64,000 bases of DNA, taken from positions 1 through 64,000 of the forward strand of contig NZ_LBJG01000008.1 in the NCBI RefSeq assembly GCF_028128765.1. Reading direction: 5' to 3'. Below are positions 1 to 9,560 of the stretch, piece by piece. A program made the position numbers and the translations under genes. This stretch comes from Bradyrhizobium sp. CCBAU 51627. Lineage in GTDB: Bacteria > Pseudomonadota > Alphaproteobacteria > Rhizobiales > Xanthobacteraceae. Position 1 is the first letter of the stretch. Every line of letters begins with the position of its first letter. The notes under the pieces were generated by a model. That model had not been told where the DNA came from and made no database searches. It was given only the letters and a program-made list of their open reading frames with translations.

Positions 1-726
1 GCTGACGAGCGTGGAAAGATTGAGCACCTGCCCCTTGAGCGCTGCCGCATTGCTGGTGACGGAAAGGGTCGGAGCTGAGACCGCGACCGTGAACTTCTGC
101 CAGCCGGTCACGCTTCCGTCGTTCTGCAACAGCTGCGCCCACAGCGTGTCGGTGCCGCCGGCCGTGCCTACGTCGAACACCGTGGTTCCGACGTTCGCCG
201 GCGTGACGTCGATCTCATGGCCGCCGGTCTGGGGCGCACCGTTGACCACGAATTGACCGCCCGCTGCCGTGCCGTTACTGTCCCACAGCTCCAGCTTCTG
301 GTAGCCGAGATGGCCGGGGTCGGAGATCGTCACCAGGTTCGACAGGTTGACGACCTGTCCCTTGCCAGCATTGATGCTGGTGACGTTGAGGGTCGGAGCA
401 GTGACCCCCACGGTGAATGCCTGCCAGTCGGTGGTGACGCCGTTGTTCTCCAGAAGCCGCGCCCAGATCGTATCGGTGCCAACCGCTGTACCCACCTGAA
501 ACACTGTCGTGGCGGCATCCGCGGGGCCGAGATCGATCTCGTGGCCGCCTGACTGGGACAATCCGTTGATGACGAACTGCCCGCCCGCAGCCGTGCCGTT
601 GGAATCCCATAACTGCAGCTGCTGATAGCCGACACCGGCAGGATCGTTGACCGCTACCAGGCTCGACAGCGCGAGCGTCTGCCCGGCCCTGGCGGACGGA
701 TCGCTGGTCACGGTGATTGTGGGGGC
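1..726 (-). repeat. Tandem protein repeats of about 109 residues inside the giant protein
   Basis: Three successive units start at 726, 399 and 75, spaced 327 and 324 bases. Each opens with APT, then a TVTS/NVTS/SVTS-like strand. The two complete units share LWDSNGTAAGGQFV, GGHEID and a Trp-Gln-x-Phe-Thr-Val ending. The third unit is cut by the window edge. They look like stacked extracellular beta domains. Confidence 0.85.
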
Positions 727-3700
727 AGAAATGGCAAGCGTCCCGGGGGCGTAGATCTCGCCGGGCGCGCTGATGCCGTCGCTGATCAGGGCGTAGAAGT
801 GCCACTGGCCGGCACCAAGCGTGTTGAGATTGACGGTGGTGGAATTGCTTCCATTGCTGAGGCCTGTGCTCTGGCCCAGCAGAACGCCGTCGAAGTTGAT
901 GCCGTCCTGGTCGGCATAGAGGGAGACGGTCGAGGAGCCTGCGTTGGCGACCGTGTACTGGAAGCTCAGGTTGCCGTTTGCGCCGAGGCTGCCAAAAGAC
1001 AGTCCGGAGATGGTCGGCGTCGCATCCGGAAGGCTGGTGGTGACAGTCACGGTGCCGAGGCTGCTCGCGCTGCTGACACTGACATGCCAGCCGGCAGTCG
1101 CGACGGGATCCTGGACCGCAAGCGTCTCCTGATAGGACGTCGTCAGCGCCGATACGACCGCGATGCCGTTTGCCGCAAAGTTCGCCTGCGGGATGACATT
1201 GCCGTTCGGATCGGTGACGGTCACGGTGACCGGCTGCGTTGCCGCGTTGGTCCAGCTCGCCGTCAGGAACAGGTAGGTATCGACGGCGCTGATCGCGGGC
1301 TGCGCCGTCTGGCCCGCGGCGGCCGGCGTTGCCGCAGCGCCTCCCGTCGGGGCCGCGTAAAGAACTGACACCGTCCCTCCGAAGGTCGCTTCCACGCCCA
1401 GCGTGAAATTGACCGAACGCCCTGCAAACGACACCGTGTCCTGGAACCAGGCTGCTGCGTAGTCGGCCGACAGCGCCGCGCTGGCGGAATACTTGACGAG
1501 GTAATTGGTGGTCTCGGAAGCGCCGAAGCTCAGCCCGACCGTGTTGATCAGCTTGGCAAGCGCACTGTTGGCGAAATTGACCGTCGCATTGCCGGCGATG
1601 GTGAAATCGAGATCGGCATCCGCCCTGAAGCTCTGGCTGGTCGTGATGAAGTTGCCGAGAATGCTCGTCGTCCCCGAGAACAAGAAGTTCTCGAAGCTGG
1701 AATTGGCAAAGTTGACGGTGACCTGGTCGGTCGAGGACAACAGCGGGAAGATCGACTGCAAACCGCTGAGGCTGCCCCCGGCGATATTGCTGACGAAACT
1801 GTAGGGCACGAGCTGGATATTGGCCGACCCGGTCAGTTGCTGGCTTGAGCCGGAGCCCTGCAGGGTGAGCGTGCCGACAGAGTTGCCGGCCAGCTGGGGG
1901 CCGAAGCTAAAGCCGAGGCTGCCGCTGAAGGTCGTCGGCGTCTTCGGAGTGAACATGTTGGTGACCGAGACCGAGGCGCTGGTCCAGATCAGCGCAGGCT
2001 CCAGCGGCACCGGGATCGAAAGGCCGCTGAAGCTGACCCCGACCGAATTGATCACCGGCCCGTGGGCGGACCAGGAGCCTTCGAGCGTCACCTCGTCCTT
2101 GGTGACGCTGGCGCCGAACGGCATGGTGAATGCCAGCGCGCCGGAGAACGTCTGCGCCCGCGTGTTCACCGACAGGTCGATCTCGTTGATGCCAAAACCC
2201 GCCGGTGAACCGCTCAGACCGGTGATGGTGAGGCTGCCGTTGAAGAACGGCGTGCCGTTTTGGTACTGGATCGAGTTGTTGCCGCTGAAGTTGACCGTGG
2301 CCTGCAGCGCAGAGCCGAGGATCTGGCTGGCGGTGAAGGTCCCCTGCAACTGCAGCGTATCGCTGGCCGCAAGGTAGGACAGCGAGGCATTGGTCAGCGA
2401 GCCCGTGAACAGGCCGAAGACATTGGCCGGCGCCACGTTCGGCAGCGCCAGTGTGCCGCCGAAGTTCAACTGCACGCCCGAACTGTTGAACAGGAGGCCG
2501 TAGTTGATTCCGGCCGGACTGGTCAGGGTGATGCTGCTACTGGACCCCGGCAGTGTCAGCGCCACCGAAAAGCCGGCCAGCACCGCTCCGGTCTCGAAGG
2601 TCAGCTGGTTGAAGGTGACAGCCAGGCCGCCGAGATCGAACTTGCCGGCAAATGGTCCGCTGTCCGTCAGCTTCGAGGTCGAGCTGCCGGTGTAAGGCAG
2701 GGCGAGCGTCCCCTGAAACAGCGCATAGCCGTGGCCAGAGACATCTTCATAGAAAGTCCCGGACGCGCTGAACTTGCTGTTGTCATACGTCGCCGATGCG
2801 CCCTGCGCGGTCACCAGCGGCGCGCTCGGGGTGGCGCTCAGGGCGATGTTCACCGTCCCGTTCCCCGCCATCTGGTTCGACGACGAATTGTAGCTGAAGC
2901 TGCCGCCCGTCACCGTGAGGACGTAGGGCCGGGTATCGAACTGGGTGACGCTGATCGCGCGCGTGGCCGAGCTCTGGTTCACCGAATCGGTCGTCGCGAC
3001 GCTGACGGTATCGCTTCCGGCGGCCGAATTGGTGTAGGCGAGGGTCGACAGCGTGGCATCGACCTGACTCAGCGTCCCCGTGATCGTCAGACTCGTCGTT
3101 CCCGAACCGGATACGGTGGCGCCACCATTTGCCGAGACCGAGATTTTGCCGCCGCTAGTCGCCGTGACCGTCGTCGTCATCGTGTCGCTTTTGGCGCCCG
3201 CATCGACAACTTGGACGGCACTTGATCCGGTGAACCGAAATGACTGGCCCACGGTCGTGAAGATCGAACTCGGCGCAGTTTCCGTTACGACGTCGGGATT
3301 TGTTGTCTTCGAGGTGTCGAACCCGATCGCACCCATCTGCTCTAGATCGATGGTCGAGAGGTATTGGTTCGTGCTGGGATCAGTCCCGTAGTCGAACACG
3401 TCCTCGGGTGTGAGTGTACTTAGGTCGTCACCCGCATATGGATAGCCGTTGAGAAAGTCGGCGCCGTCATTGGCGCCATACCAGGCCAGCACCGTTTGGC
3501 CGTCGAGCGAGAAGGCGTGGTGGTTTGTGAATGGATTGATGTCATAGAAGCTGAAGGGGCCATCTCCCGTCGTGCGGCCCATCGCATGTGTCAGCTCGTG
3601 GATCGCGAGCGCGACCAGATCGGCGGCGGGCGCATCGGTCGCGATCGTGATCTTACCGTCGTCGGTCTTCGCATCTTGCGGGCTCAGCAAGCCCATCGCC

Positions 3701-5208
3701 TTGAGCTGGGCGTTGGCGACGTAGAAACTGGACTGCCCATTGAAGGTCGTTCCACTCGGCAGGCTGCCCGCGCCGGGCTCGCCTTGCGCCGTCAAGTAGT
3801 TGGCGATCGTCGAGTAGGCGACACTCTGACCGTTGTCCGAGCCACCGTATGAATTGCCGGTTCCGAGGTTGTCGACGATGATGTTGAGCGTGATGCTGTC
3901 GTGGATCGCGGACGACACGATCGATGCGGCCGACTCGACTGCCTGTTCGAATGCTGTCGTTGGTTGATCCGCTTTGACGAAGTCAAGGTTGAAGGTCACG
4001 CCTCCCGATGCGACCGTGATGCGCTGGTACGGATTGGGATCGCTGCCAGGGTTCGTGTGGAACGTGAGGCTGTTCGAAATGTCCGAGAACCCCCCGCCGG
4101 GGTTGAGGACATCAACAGTCCATGTGTCGCTCGCGGGAACCGTGCCCGCTGAATAGTTAGGAATCCCCGGCATGGTCGCGGCGTTGAACGTGTAATCGAG
4201 TTCGGTGCTCGAGACGAACGTCGGTATCACGCGGTACGTTTGGTCGTTGGCGTTTGTTTGCGCGGCGAACTCGAGACACGCGCCGGACTGGAAGTTAGTG
4301 CCGTGCACCACCATCATCTGGTTGATATTGTCAGACGAGAAGTAGTCCGCGTTGAGGCCGGTCAGTGTCGCGATCTGCGGTGTGGTCTGTTGCGTTGCCG
4401 TGAACGACGCGTTGGCTTTCATCGTGCCGTCAGGACTGTCCACCTCGACGCTGTAGGTTCCGGCAGCGGGGGCATTGAGAGCGAAATCGATTTCCGTGCT
4501 GTTGGAATAGAGCCCGGGGAGCGGAACGTTCGTTCCCACGTAGCCGAAGGAAAGTCGATAGTAGGCGACAGACGTTCCGTTGGGCCCGACGACGTTGACC
4601 ACGTCGCCGGGTTGGAAGTTGCTTCCGGTGATCTTCACCGCATCATGATAAGCGCCAGCAACAATGTTGGTCGTAACCGTACTGATCTGAGGCTGCAAAT
4701 CCGCGACGACGGTAAGAGAAACGGAATTCGAGTGCTGCGTCCCATAAGGGCTCAGGAACACCACATTGTACGTTCCAGCTTGTGTGGGGGTGAAATATCC
4801 GCCGCGGATCGGCGTCGTAAGTCCTGGACCCGTGATCGAAAGGGTGCCGCCAGGCAAAAGGTTATTGCCGCCGAATCCCAGCGTTTGTGCGTACCCGGCA
4901 ACCAGGTAGTTCTCACCCGTGTCTACTTGGTAAACCGAATCGAGTGACGGGGTGACTTCGGTAGGAATCGTGAAAGAGAGAGAGTTGGAAGTCGTGTTGG
5001 TCGTGACGTCCGTGACCGTGAAGGTGTAAGTGCCCGCGGCGCTCGGCTGGAAATACGCAGTGTCAATGGGAGACCCATTGACGGCCCAGTCGTAAACGTC
5101 GCCATCCGGGATGCCACTCCACGTGGCGCTAATCCTGACCTCGCCATAAGTCGGATCGTGGTCGATGGCGTAATTGTGCAGACTAACGGAGTTCAGGACG
5201 ACGGCCAT
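1..5208 (-). CDS. Giant repeat protein with embedded zinc metalloprotease domain (partial at left edge)
   Basis: An uninterrupted minus-strand frame runs from the ATG at 5208 to base 1, giving 1,736 codons with no stop in the window. An in-frame TGA lies about 80 bases upstream and no other start codon falls between it and the ATG. There is no N-terminal signal peptide. Residues 1 to about 390 read as Ig/IPT-like beta domains. Residues about 395-650 form a metalloprotease-like domain with HELTHAMGR at 537-545, an HExxHxxG zinc site. After that come a VCBS-like stretch, a long Ser/Thr/Gly/Asn-rich beta region, and tandem repeats of about 109 residues. The architecture suggests a cell-surface or type-I-secreted protein whose export signal would lie beyond the edge. 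The domain type and secretion route are inferences; the open frame and zinc motif are seen directly. Confidence 0.85.
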   Translation of the reverse strand, partial: MAVVLNSVSLHNYAIDHDPTYGEVRISATWSGIPDGDVYDWAVNGSPIDTAYFQPSAAGTYTFTVTDVTTNTTSNSLSFTIPTEVTPSLDSVYQVDTGENYLVAGYAQTLGFGGNNLLPGGTLSITGPGLTTPIRGGYFTPTQAGTYNVVFLSPYGTQHSNSVSLTVVADLQPQISTVTTNIVAGAYHDAVKITGSNFQPGDVVNVVGPNGTSVAYYRLSFGYVGTNVPLPGLYSNSTEIDFALNAPAAGTYSVEVDSPDGTMKANASFTATQQTTPQIATLTGLNADYFSSDNINQMMVVHGTNFQSGACLEFAAQTNANDQTYRVIPTFVSSTELDYTFNAATMPGIPNYSAGTVPASDTWTVDVLNPGGGFSDISNSLTFHTNPGSDPNPYQRITVASGGVTFNLDFVKADQPTTAFEQAVESAASIVSSAIHDSITLNIIVDNLGTGNSYGGSDNGQSVAYSTIANYLTAQGEPGAGSLPSGTTFNGQSSFYVANAQLKAMGLLSPQDAKTDDGKITIATDAPAADLVALAIHELTHAMGRTTGDGPFSFYDINPFTNHHAFSLDGQTVLAWYGANDGADFLNGYPYAGDDLSTLTPEDVFDYGTDPSTNQYLSTIDLEQMGAIGFDTSKTTNPDVVTETAPSSIFTTVGQSFRFTGSSAVQVVDAGAKSDTMTTTVTATSGGKISVSANGGATVSGSGTTSLTITGTLSQVDATLSTLAYTNSAAGSDTVSVATTDSVNQSSATRAISVTQFDTRPYVLTVTGGSFSYNSSSNQMAGNGTVNIALSATPSAPLVTAQGASATYDNSKFSASGTFYEDVSGHGYALFQGTLALPYTGSSTSKLTDSGPFAGKFDLGGLAVTFNQLTFETGAVLAGFSVALTLPGSSSSITLTSPAGINYGLLFNSSGVQLNFGGTLALPNVAPANVFGLFTGSLTNASLSYLAASDTLQLQGTFTASQILGSALQATVNFSGNNSIQYQNGTPFFNGSLTITGLSGSPAGFGINEIDLSVNTRAQTFSGALAFTMPFGASVTKDEVTLEGSWSAHGPVINSVGVSFSGLSIPVPLEPALIWTSASVSVTNMFTPKTPTTFSGSLGFSFGPQLAGNSVGTLTLQGSGSSQQLTGSANIQLVPYSFVSNIAGGSLSGLQSIFPLLSSTDQVTVNFANSSFENFLFSGTTSILGNFITTSQSFRADADLDFTIAGNATVNFANSALAKLINTVGLSFGASETTNYLVKYSASAALSADYAAAWFQDTVSFAGRSVNFTLGVEATFGGTVSVLYAAPTGGAAATPAAAGQTAQPAISAVDTYLFLTASWTNAATQPVTVTVTDPNGNVIPQANFAANGIAVVSALTTSYQETLAVQDPVATAGWHVSVSSASSLGTVTVTTSLPDATPTISGLSFGSLGANGNLSFQYTVANAGSSTVSLYADQDGINFDGVLLGQSTGLSNGSNSTTVNLNTLGAGQWHFYALISDGISAPGEIYAPGTLAISAPTITVTSDPSARAGQTLALSSLVAVNDPAGVGYQQLQLWDSNGTAAGGQFVINGLSQSGGHEIDLGPADAATTVFQVGTAVGTDTIWARLLENNGVTTDWQAFTVGVTAPTLNVTSINAGKGQVVNLSNLVTISDPGHLGYQKLELWDSNGTAAGGQFVVNGAPQTGGHEIDVTPANVGTTVFDVGTAGGTDTLWAQLLQNDGSVTGWQKFTVAVSAPTLSVTSNAAALKGQVLNLSTLVS

Positions 5209-5553
5209 CGAGTTGATCCGGCTATGTCCCCGAACTGCGGTTAGATCCGCGATAGGCCCGCCGCTACAATATCGCCGGGCGCCCTCTCACTAGCCGTTCG
5301 TCATCGGAAACAATTGAATTAAATGTCATATAGCTAGCCGATCCGGCAATCAGCCGCAACCACCCGTTCGGGTGAAGGCTCCAGAGCCCATGACACGCGA
5401 TAGTGCGAATTGGGGGGCTGCAGTCGATCTTCCCATTCCTGACATCGACCGACCCGATCCAAGTCAACGAACTCGAATTTGGACAACAGTGTCCGGTGCC
5501 TGCTCGTCGACAAGCTCGGGTAGATGTGGAGCGCCGATAGTCCCCGCGGCGCC
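5209..5553. other. Intergenic spacer, no gene recognised
   Basis: This 345-base stretch separates the giant gene from the decayed chemotaxis fragment. Short open frames exist on both strands but none has a credible ribosome-binding site or family resemblance. It would carry the promoter of the giant gene. No operator was recognised. Confidence 0.4.
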
Positions 5554-5750
5554 CTAAGCCGCAACGTTCGACCGGAAGCGATCAACGGTGGCGCCAACGA
5601 CCGCCTCGCGCGTCGCCGGCTGCACCTCGGTGATCTGGCTTGAAATCTCCTCCATCGCCTTCGTCATCCGCGTCGCCAGCGCCCTCACTTCCGAGGCGAG
5701 GACCGCCCCCTGCCCGCCTCGCCGGCCCGCGCCACTTCGATCGTGACGCT
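5554..5750 (-). pseudogene. Remnant of a methyl-accepting chemotaxis protein signalling tip
   Basis: Read from 5750, the strand gives SVTIEVARAGEAGRG, which matches the conserved hairpin tip of MCP receptors (NATIEAARAGEAGRG). A one-base frame change at about 5706-5710 then leads to AVLASEVRALATRMTKAMEE, matching the usual AVVASEVRxLA stretch. It continues through SSQITEVQPATREAVVGA and then jumps to VDRFRSNVAA and a TAG at 5554-5556, which resembles an MCP C-terminus. The frame break, the missing Phe after GRG and the apparent internal deletion mark it as a dead fragment of a longer receptor gene. Confidence 0.7.
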
Positions 5751-5810
5751 GAACCCACGATCAGCAAATGTCAGTCGGTCAATTACTGCTGAATTTCCGA
5801 TTTTGACATT

Positions 5811-5915
5811 ATGCCGGTGTTTTGCCCGACGGGACAAGTCTTTTCGTCAAGTCCGAAATTTCTCCAGAGCTTTCAAGCCCCTTTGTACGGTGCATGGGGT
5901 TGTTTTCAGATTTTC
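5811..5915. repeat. Candidate dispersed intergenic repeat
   Basis: The stretch with TTTTGCCCGACGGGACAAG and, about 70 bases on, TGCATGGGGTTGTTTTC resembles an intergenic sequence family I associate with Bradyrhizobium and Rhodopseudomonas genomes. It occurs once in this window, so repetition cannot be shown here. Confidence 0.35.
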
Positions 5916-5928
5916 AGGGACCAAAACG

Positions 5929-5960
5929 AATGGCCTCTTCCCGCTGGGGAAGAGGCCATT
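5929..5960 (-). terminator. Rho-independent terminator of the peptide-transporter operon
   Basis: AATGGCCTCTTCCC and GGGAAGAGGCCATT form a perfect 14-bp stem around a GCTG loop. It lies 32 bases past the stop of the binding-protein gene, and on the minus strand the stem is followed by a T-rich tract (TTCGTTTTGG). Confidence 0.8.
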
Positions 5961-5992
5961 GCAGCAGCGACAGTTCGACCGCTGGCGGGTCC

Positions 5993-7486
5993 CTACTGCC
6001 AGGACCAGGCCGAGAAGTCGTTCTCGAACTGCGGGACTTCCTTCCAGACGCCCTTCAGCTTCTTGCTGATGACTGTGGGCCATTGCGGCTGGAACAGGAA
6101 GCCGGCCACCGCGTCGGTTGCCAGCATCTTCTGGGCGTCGCCGAGCAGCTTGGCCCGGCCGGCCTCGTCGGGCGTCGACACGATCTGCTTGTAGAGCGCG
6201 TTGAACGCTTCGTTGTTGTAGCCGAGATAGAAGTCGGGTTCGGTCAGCTTGACGAGATCGAACGGCTCGACATGGGAGACGATGGTGAGGTCGTAATTGT
6301 GCGGTCCGTTGGGGGCGAACACCTGCGACAGCCACTGCGCCCACTCGACGTTCTCGATCTTGGCGTTGATGCCCACCTTGGCGAGCTGGGCTGCGAGGAT
6401 CTCGCCGCCCTGCCGCGCGTAAGGCGGCGGCGGCAGCTTCAGGCTGAGTTCGAGCGGCGTGGTGACGCCGGCCTCAGCCAGCAGCTTCTTCGCCTTCTCG
6501 GGGTCGTAGGGGTTGATGCCGGTGGTGTCGACATAGCCGAGCGACCCCGGCGTGTAGAAGCTGCCGATCGGCGTGCCGAAGCCTTCGACGGCGCCGTCGA
6601 TCATCGCCTTGCGGTCGATCGCGGCGAGGATCGCGCGGCGCACCCTGACGTCGTCGAGCGGCTTCTTCTTTTCGTTGATGGCCACGATGGTCTTGGCCTT
6701 CGAACCGCCGATCAACACGGTGAAGCGCGGGTCGGCTTTGAATTGGGCGACAACGCGGGTCGCGATGCGCGGAAATGCGTCCACGTCACCCGAGAGCAGC
6801 GCCGCGGCTTGCGCGGCGGGATCGGAGATGAAGCGGATCGTCACCTTCGACAGCTTGATCGCGGAGGCGTTCCGATAGTCGGCCCACTTGTTCAGCGTGA
6901 TCGACGAGCCCTTGGCCCAGGCGCCGAGCTGATAGGGGCCGGTGCCAACCGGCTGCGTGACGTTGGTCGCCGCGCTCTTCGGCTCCACGATCGAGGCGCT
7001 CGCTTGCCCAAGCAGGAACGGCAGGTTCGGCTCGGGATTCTTCAAGGTGATCACGACCGTGCCGGCGTCGGGCGCATCGACCTTCTCGAAGGCCTGGAAC
7101 AGGCTCTTGTCCTTGTTGGTGCTGTTCGCGGCCGCGTTGCGCTCGTAGGAGAACTTCACCGCGGCGGAATCGAAGGCCTCACCGTTCTGGAATTTGACGC
7201 CCTTGCGCAGCTTGAACGTATAGGTCTTCAGGTCAGGCGACGCAGTCCAGCTCTCGGCCAACAGCGGCGAGACCGAGCCGTCCTCGTTGATCTTGGTCAG
7301 GGTCTCGTAGATATTGTAGAGCGTGACCTCGGCGATCGCGGCAGCCGCGGCGTTGGTGGGATCGAGCCCCGGCGGCTCGAGCGTCATGCCCGTGACGACG
7401 CTGTCCTTCTTGCCCTGCGCCAGCACCGGCAGCGGCGCCGCGGCCAATGCGGCGGCAAAAGCGACGATCGATAGCTTCTTCAACAT
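5993..7486 (-). CDS. Peptide/opine-type ABC transporter substrate-binding protein
   Basis: This 497-residue protein has a Lys-rich signal peptide ending in an Ala-rich stretch (PLPVLAQG), as expected for export. The mature part follows family 5 binding proteins (DppA/OppA type): an early LEPPGLDPT segment, LAESWTASPDLKTYTFKLRKGVKF, and a late DYRNA/YNPYDPEKAKKLLAEAG-like region. It should capture a peptide or similar solute in the periplasm. The start at 7486 is chosen because GGGGAG sits seven bases before it; a TTG at 7492 would overlap that site. It is the last gene of the operon, after two ATPases and two permeases. The actual ligand cannot be read from sequence. Confidence 0.9.
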   Translation of the reverse strand: MLKKLSIVAFAAALAAAPLPVLAQGKKDSVVTGMTLEPPGLDPTNAAAAAIAEVTLYNIYETLTKINEDGSVSPLLAESWTASPDLKTYTFKLRKGVKFQNGEAFDSAAVKFSYERNAAANSTNKDKSLFQAFEKVDAPDAGTVVITLKNPEPNLPFLLGQASASIVEPKSAATNVTQPVGTGPYQLGAWAKGSSITLNKWADYRNASAIKLSKVTIRFISDPAAQAAALLSGDVDAFPRIATRVVAQFKADPRFTVLIGGSKAKTIVAINEKKKPLDDVRVRRAILAAIDRKAMIDGAVEGFGTPIGSFYTPGSLGYVDTTGINPYDPEKAKKLLAEAGVTTPLELSLKLPPPPYARQGGEILAAQLAKVGINAKIENVEWAQWLSQVFAPNGPHNYDLTIVSHVEPFDLVKLTEPDFYLGYNNEAFNALYKQIVSTPDEAGRAKLLGDAQKMLATDAVAGFLFQPQWPTVISKKLKGVWKEVPQFENDFSAWSWQ

Positions 7487-7543
7487 GCCCAACTCCCCGG
7501 CCTTCCTCTGTCTTTTGGGACTACGCTGATCCCGTTGCCGACA

Positions 7544-8548
7544 TTAACCTTCCAGCGCCACCTGCGGCAATGCCATCGCGGCCTCCGCCTTGTGGCAGGC
7601 GACAAGGTGTCCCTCGCCCACCCTGCGTAGCAAGGGCGGAACCGCCCGGCAATGCTGGTCGGCGAGCGGGCAGCGCGCGACATAGGGGCATCCGCTGGCT
7701 GCCGCCGATTGCGAGGCGATCGCTTGGGCCCCCCGCCGGCGCCGGCCGCCACCGGCGCGTGCCCGCGGCACGGCGTCCAGCAGGGCCCGCGTATAGGGAT
7801 GGGCGCGGCGCTCGAACAAATCCTCCGGCCGCCCCTGCTCGACGACCCGGCCGAGATACATCACGGCGACCTCGTCGCAGAGATAATCGACGACGGCGAG
7901 ATCGTGGCTGATCAGGATGTAACTGAGGCCGAACTGCTCCTGGAGGTCCTGCATCAGGTTCAGGACCTGCGCCTGCACGGAGACGTCGAGCGCCGAGACC
8001 GGCTCGTCCGCGACGATCAGCTTCGGCTGGGTGATCAGCGCACGCGCGATGGCGATGCGCTGGCGCTGCCCGCCCGAGAATTCGTGCGGATATTTGTCCA
8101 TGTCCGCTTCGCGCAGGCCGACCTGCTTCAGCACCGCCGCGACGCGATCGCGGAACGTCGTGCGGTCGGCATCGTCAAGCACGGTGAGAGGTTCGGCGAC
8201 GATGCGCGCAACGGTCTGGCGCGGATCGAGCGAGCCGTAGGGGTCCTGGAACACCATCTGGAAATCACGCCGCGCGCGGCGCAGTTCATCGGGCGAGATG
8301 CGGTTGAGATCGCGGCCGAGCAGCGTGACCTCGCCCGCGGTCGGCCGCTCCAGCGCCATCACGACGCGCGCAAAGGTCGACTTGCCCGAGCCGGATTCGC
8401 CGACGATGCCGAGGCTCTTGCCGGCCTCGACCTGCACGCTAACGCCATTGAGCGCGCGCACCTGGCCGGGCGGACGGAACAGGCTTTCGCGCGGCAGCGT
8501 GTAGCGCTGCTCGAGATCTCTGACGTCGAGAAGAGGTGCTGCGGTCAT
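7544..8548 (-). CDS. Peptide ABC transporter ATP-binding protein (DppF/OppF type)
   Basis: A 334-residue ATPase with Walker A GESGSGKST, signature FSGGQRQRI and Walker B LIVADEPVSALD. The C-terminal CPYVARCPLADQHC tail is typical of oligopeptide-transporter ATPases. The ATG at 8548 overlaps the stop of the preceding ATPase by four bases, implying translational coupling. A longer frame extends upstream to 8674 but overlaps the conserved end of the preceding gene. With its partner it would power the two permeases of this operon. Confidence 0.93.
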   Translation of the reverse strand: MTAAPLLDVRDLEQRYTLPRESLFRPPGQVRALNGVSVQVEAGKSLGIVGESGSGKSTFARVVMALERPTAGEVTLLGRDLNRISPDELRRARRDFQMVFQDPYGSLDPRQTVARIVAEPLTVLDDADRTTFRDRVAAVLKQVGLREADMDKYPHEFSGGQRQRIAIARALITQPKLIVADEPVSALDVSVQAQVLNLMQDLQEQFGLSYILISHDLAVVDYLCDEVAVMYLGRVVEQGRPEDLFERRAHPYTRALLDAVPRARAGGGRRRRGAQAIASQSAAASGCPYVARCPLADQHCRAVPPLLRRVGEGHLVACHKAEAAMALPQVALEG

Positions 8549-9558
8549 GCGGACAACGCTCCGACACTTGCAGCCATGGACACATCGGTCCTGATGCAGC
8601 GCACCCCATGCCCGGATCCGACCCCGACCATCGCCGGCAGCGCCGCCCGGCACGCATCGATCACGAGCGGACATCGATCGGCGAAGGTGCAGCCCGCCGG
8701 CAGATCGGCGAGCTCCGGCACCGTGCCCGAGATCGTCGTCAGCCGCGCCCCCTTGCGCGCGCCGAGCTTCGGGCGCGCGCGAAACAGGCCTTGCGTGTAG
8801 GGGTGTCCCATGCGGCGGAACACTTCGTCGGTCGGTCCGCTCTCGACCACGGTGCCGCCATACATCACCATCATGCGCTGCACGTTCTCGGCGATGACGC
8901 CGAGATCATGCGAGATCAGGATCATCGACATGCCGCGCTCCTCGACGAGATCGGCGATGAGATCGAGGATCTGGCCCTGAATGGTGACATCGAGCGCGGT
9001 GGTCGGCTCGTCCGCGATCAACAGGTCCGGCTCGCAGGCGAGTGCCATGGCAATGGTGACGCGCTGGCGCTGACCGCCCGAGAATTGGTGCGGATAGGCG
9101 TCGACACGTCTCGCCGGATCGGGCAGCCCGACACGGCCGAGCAAGGCGATCGCTTCTTTGCGCGCCTGTGCGGCGGAGTATTTCTTGTGACGTCGCAGCG
9201 GCTCAGCGATCTGATGCCCGATCGTGTGCATCGGGTTCAGCGCCGTCATCGGCTCCTGGAAGATCATGCTGATGCGGTTGCCGCGCAGCTTGCAGTACTC
9301 CGCATCCGGAAGGCGCGCAAGCTCGCGTCCATCCAGCTTGATGCTGCCAGTGACAACCGCACTGTCAGGCAGCAACCCCATCAGCGACAGCGCCGTGACC
9401 GACTTGCCGCAGCCGGATTCGCCGACCAGTCCCAGCGTCTCGCCGCGCTTCAGCGCAAAGCTGACGCCGCGCACCGCCTGCGCCGGGCCGCGGCTGGTGT
9501 TGAGACAGACGCCGAGATTGTCGACCTCGATCAGCGGCATGGTCGCGGGATCAGCCAT
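8545..9558 (-). CDS. Peptide ABC transporter ATP-binding protein (DppD/OppD type)
   Basis: A 337-residue ATPase with Walker [10 protein letters not shown], signature FSGGQRQRV and Walker [13 protein letters not shown], followed by the family C-terminal [14 protein letters not shown] segment. The start at 9558 lies two bases after the permease stop, in a tight five-gene order permease-permease-ATPase-ATPase-binding protein. An internal ATG six codons later is also possible. The pairing of two different ATPases is the normal design for Dpp/Opp importers. Confidence 0.93.
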   Translation of the reverse strand: MADPATMPLIEVDNLGVCLNTSRGPAQAVRGVSFALKRGETLGLVGESGCGKSVTALSLMGLLPDSAVVTGSIKLDGRELARLPDAEYCKLRGNRISMIFQEPMTALNPMHTIGHQIAEPLRRHKKYSAAQARKEAIALLGRVGLPDPARRVDAYPHQFSGGQRQRVTIAMALACEPDLLIADEPTTALDVTIQGQILDLIADLVEERGMSMILISHDLGVIAENVQRMMVMYGGTVVESGPTDEVFRRMGHPYTQGLFRARPKLGARKGARLTTISGTVPELADLPAGCTFADRCPLVIDACRAALPAMVGVGSGHGVRCIRTDVSMAASVGALSA

Positions 9559-9560
9559 TG

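Noticed and set aside
799..3225. Plus-strand frames of up to 321 codons in the giant-gene region
   Set aside because: They have low-complexity Arg/Ala/Gly content and lie opposite a continuous, well-formed minus-strand protein.
5822..7474. A 550-codon plus-strand open frame
   Set aside because: It is antisense to the well-supported substrate-binding protein; its translation is Arg/Gly-rich with no family pattern, as expected for a shadow in GC-rich DNA.
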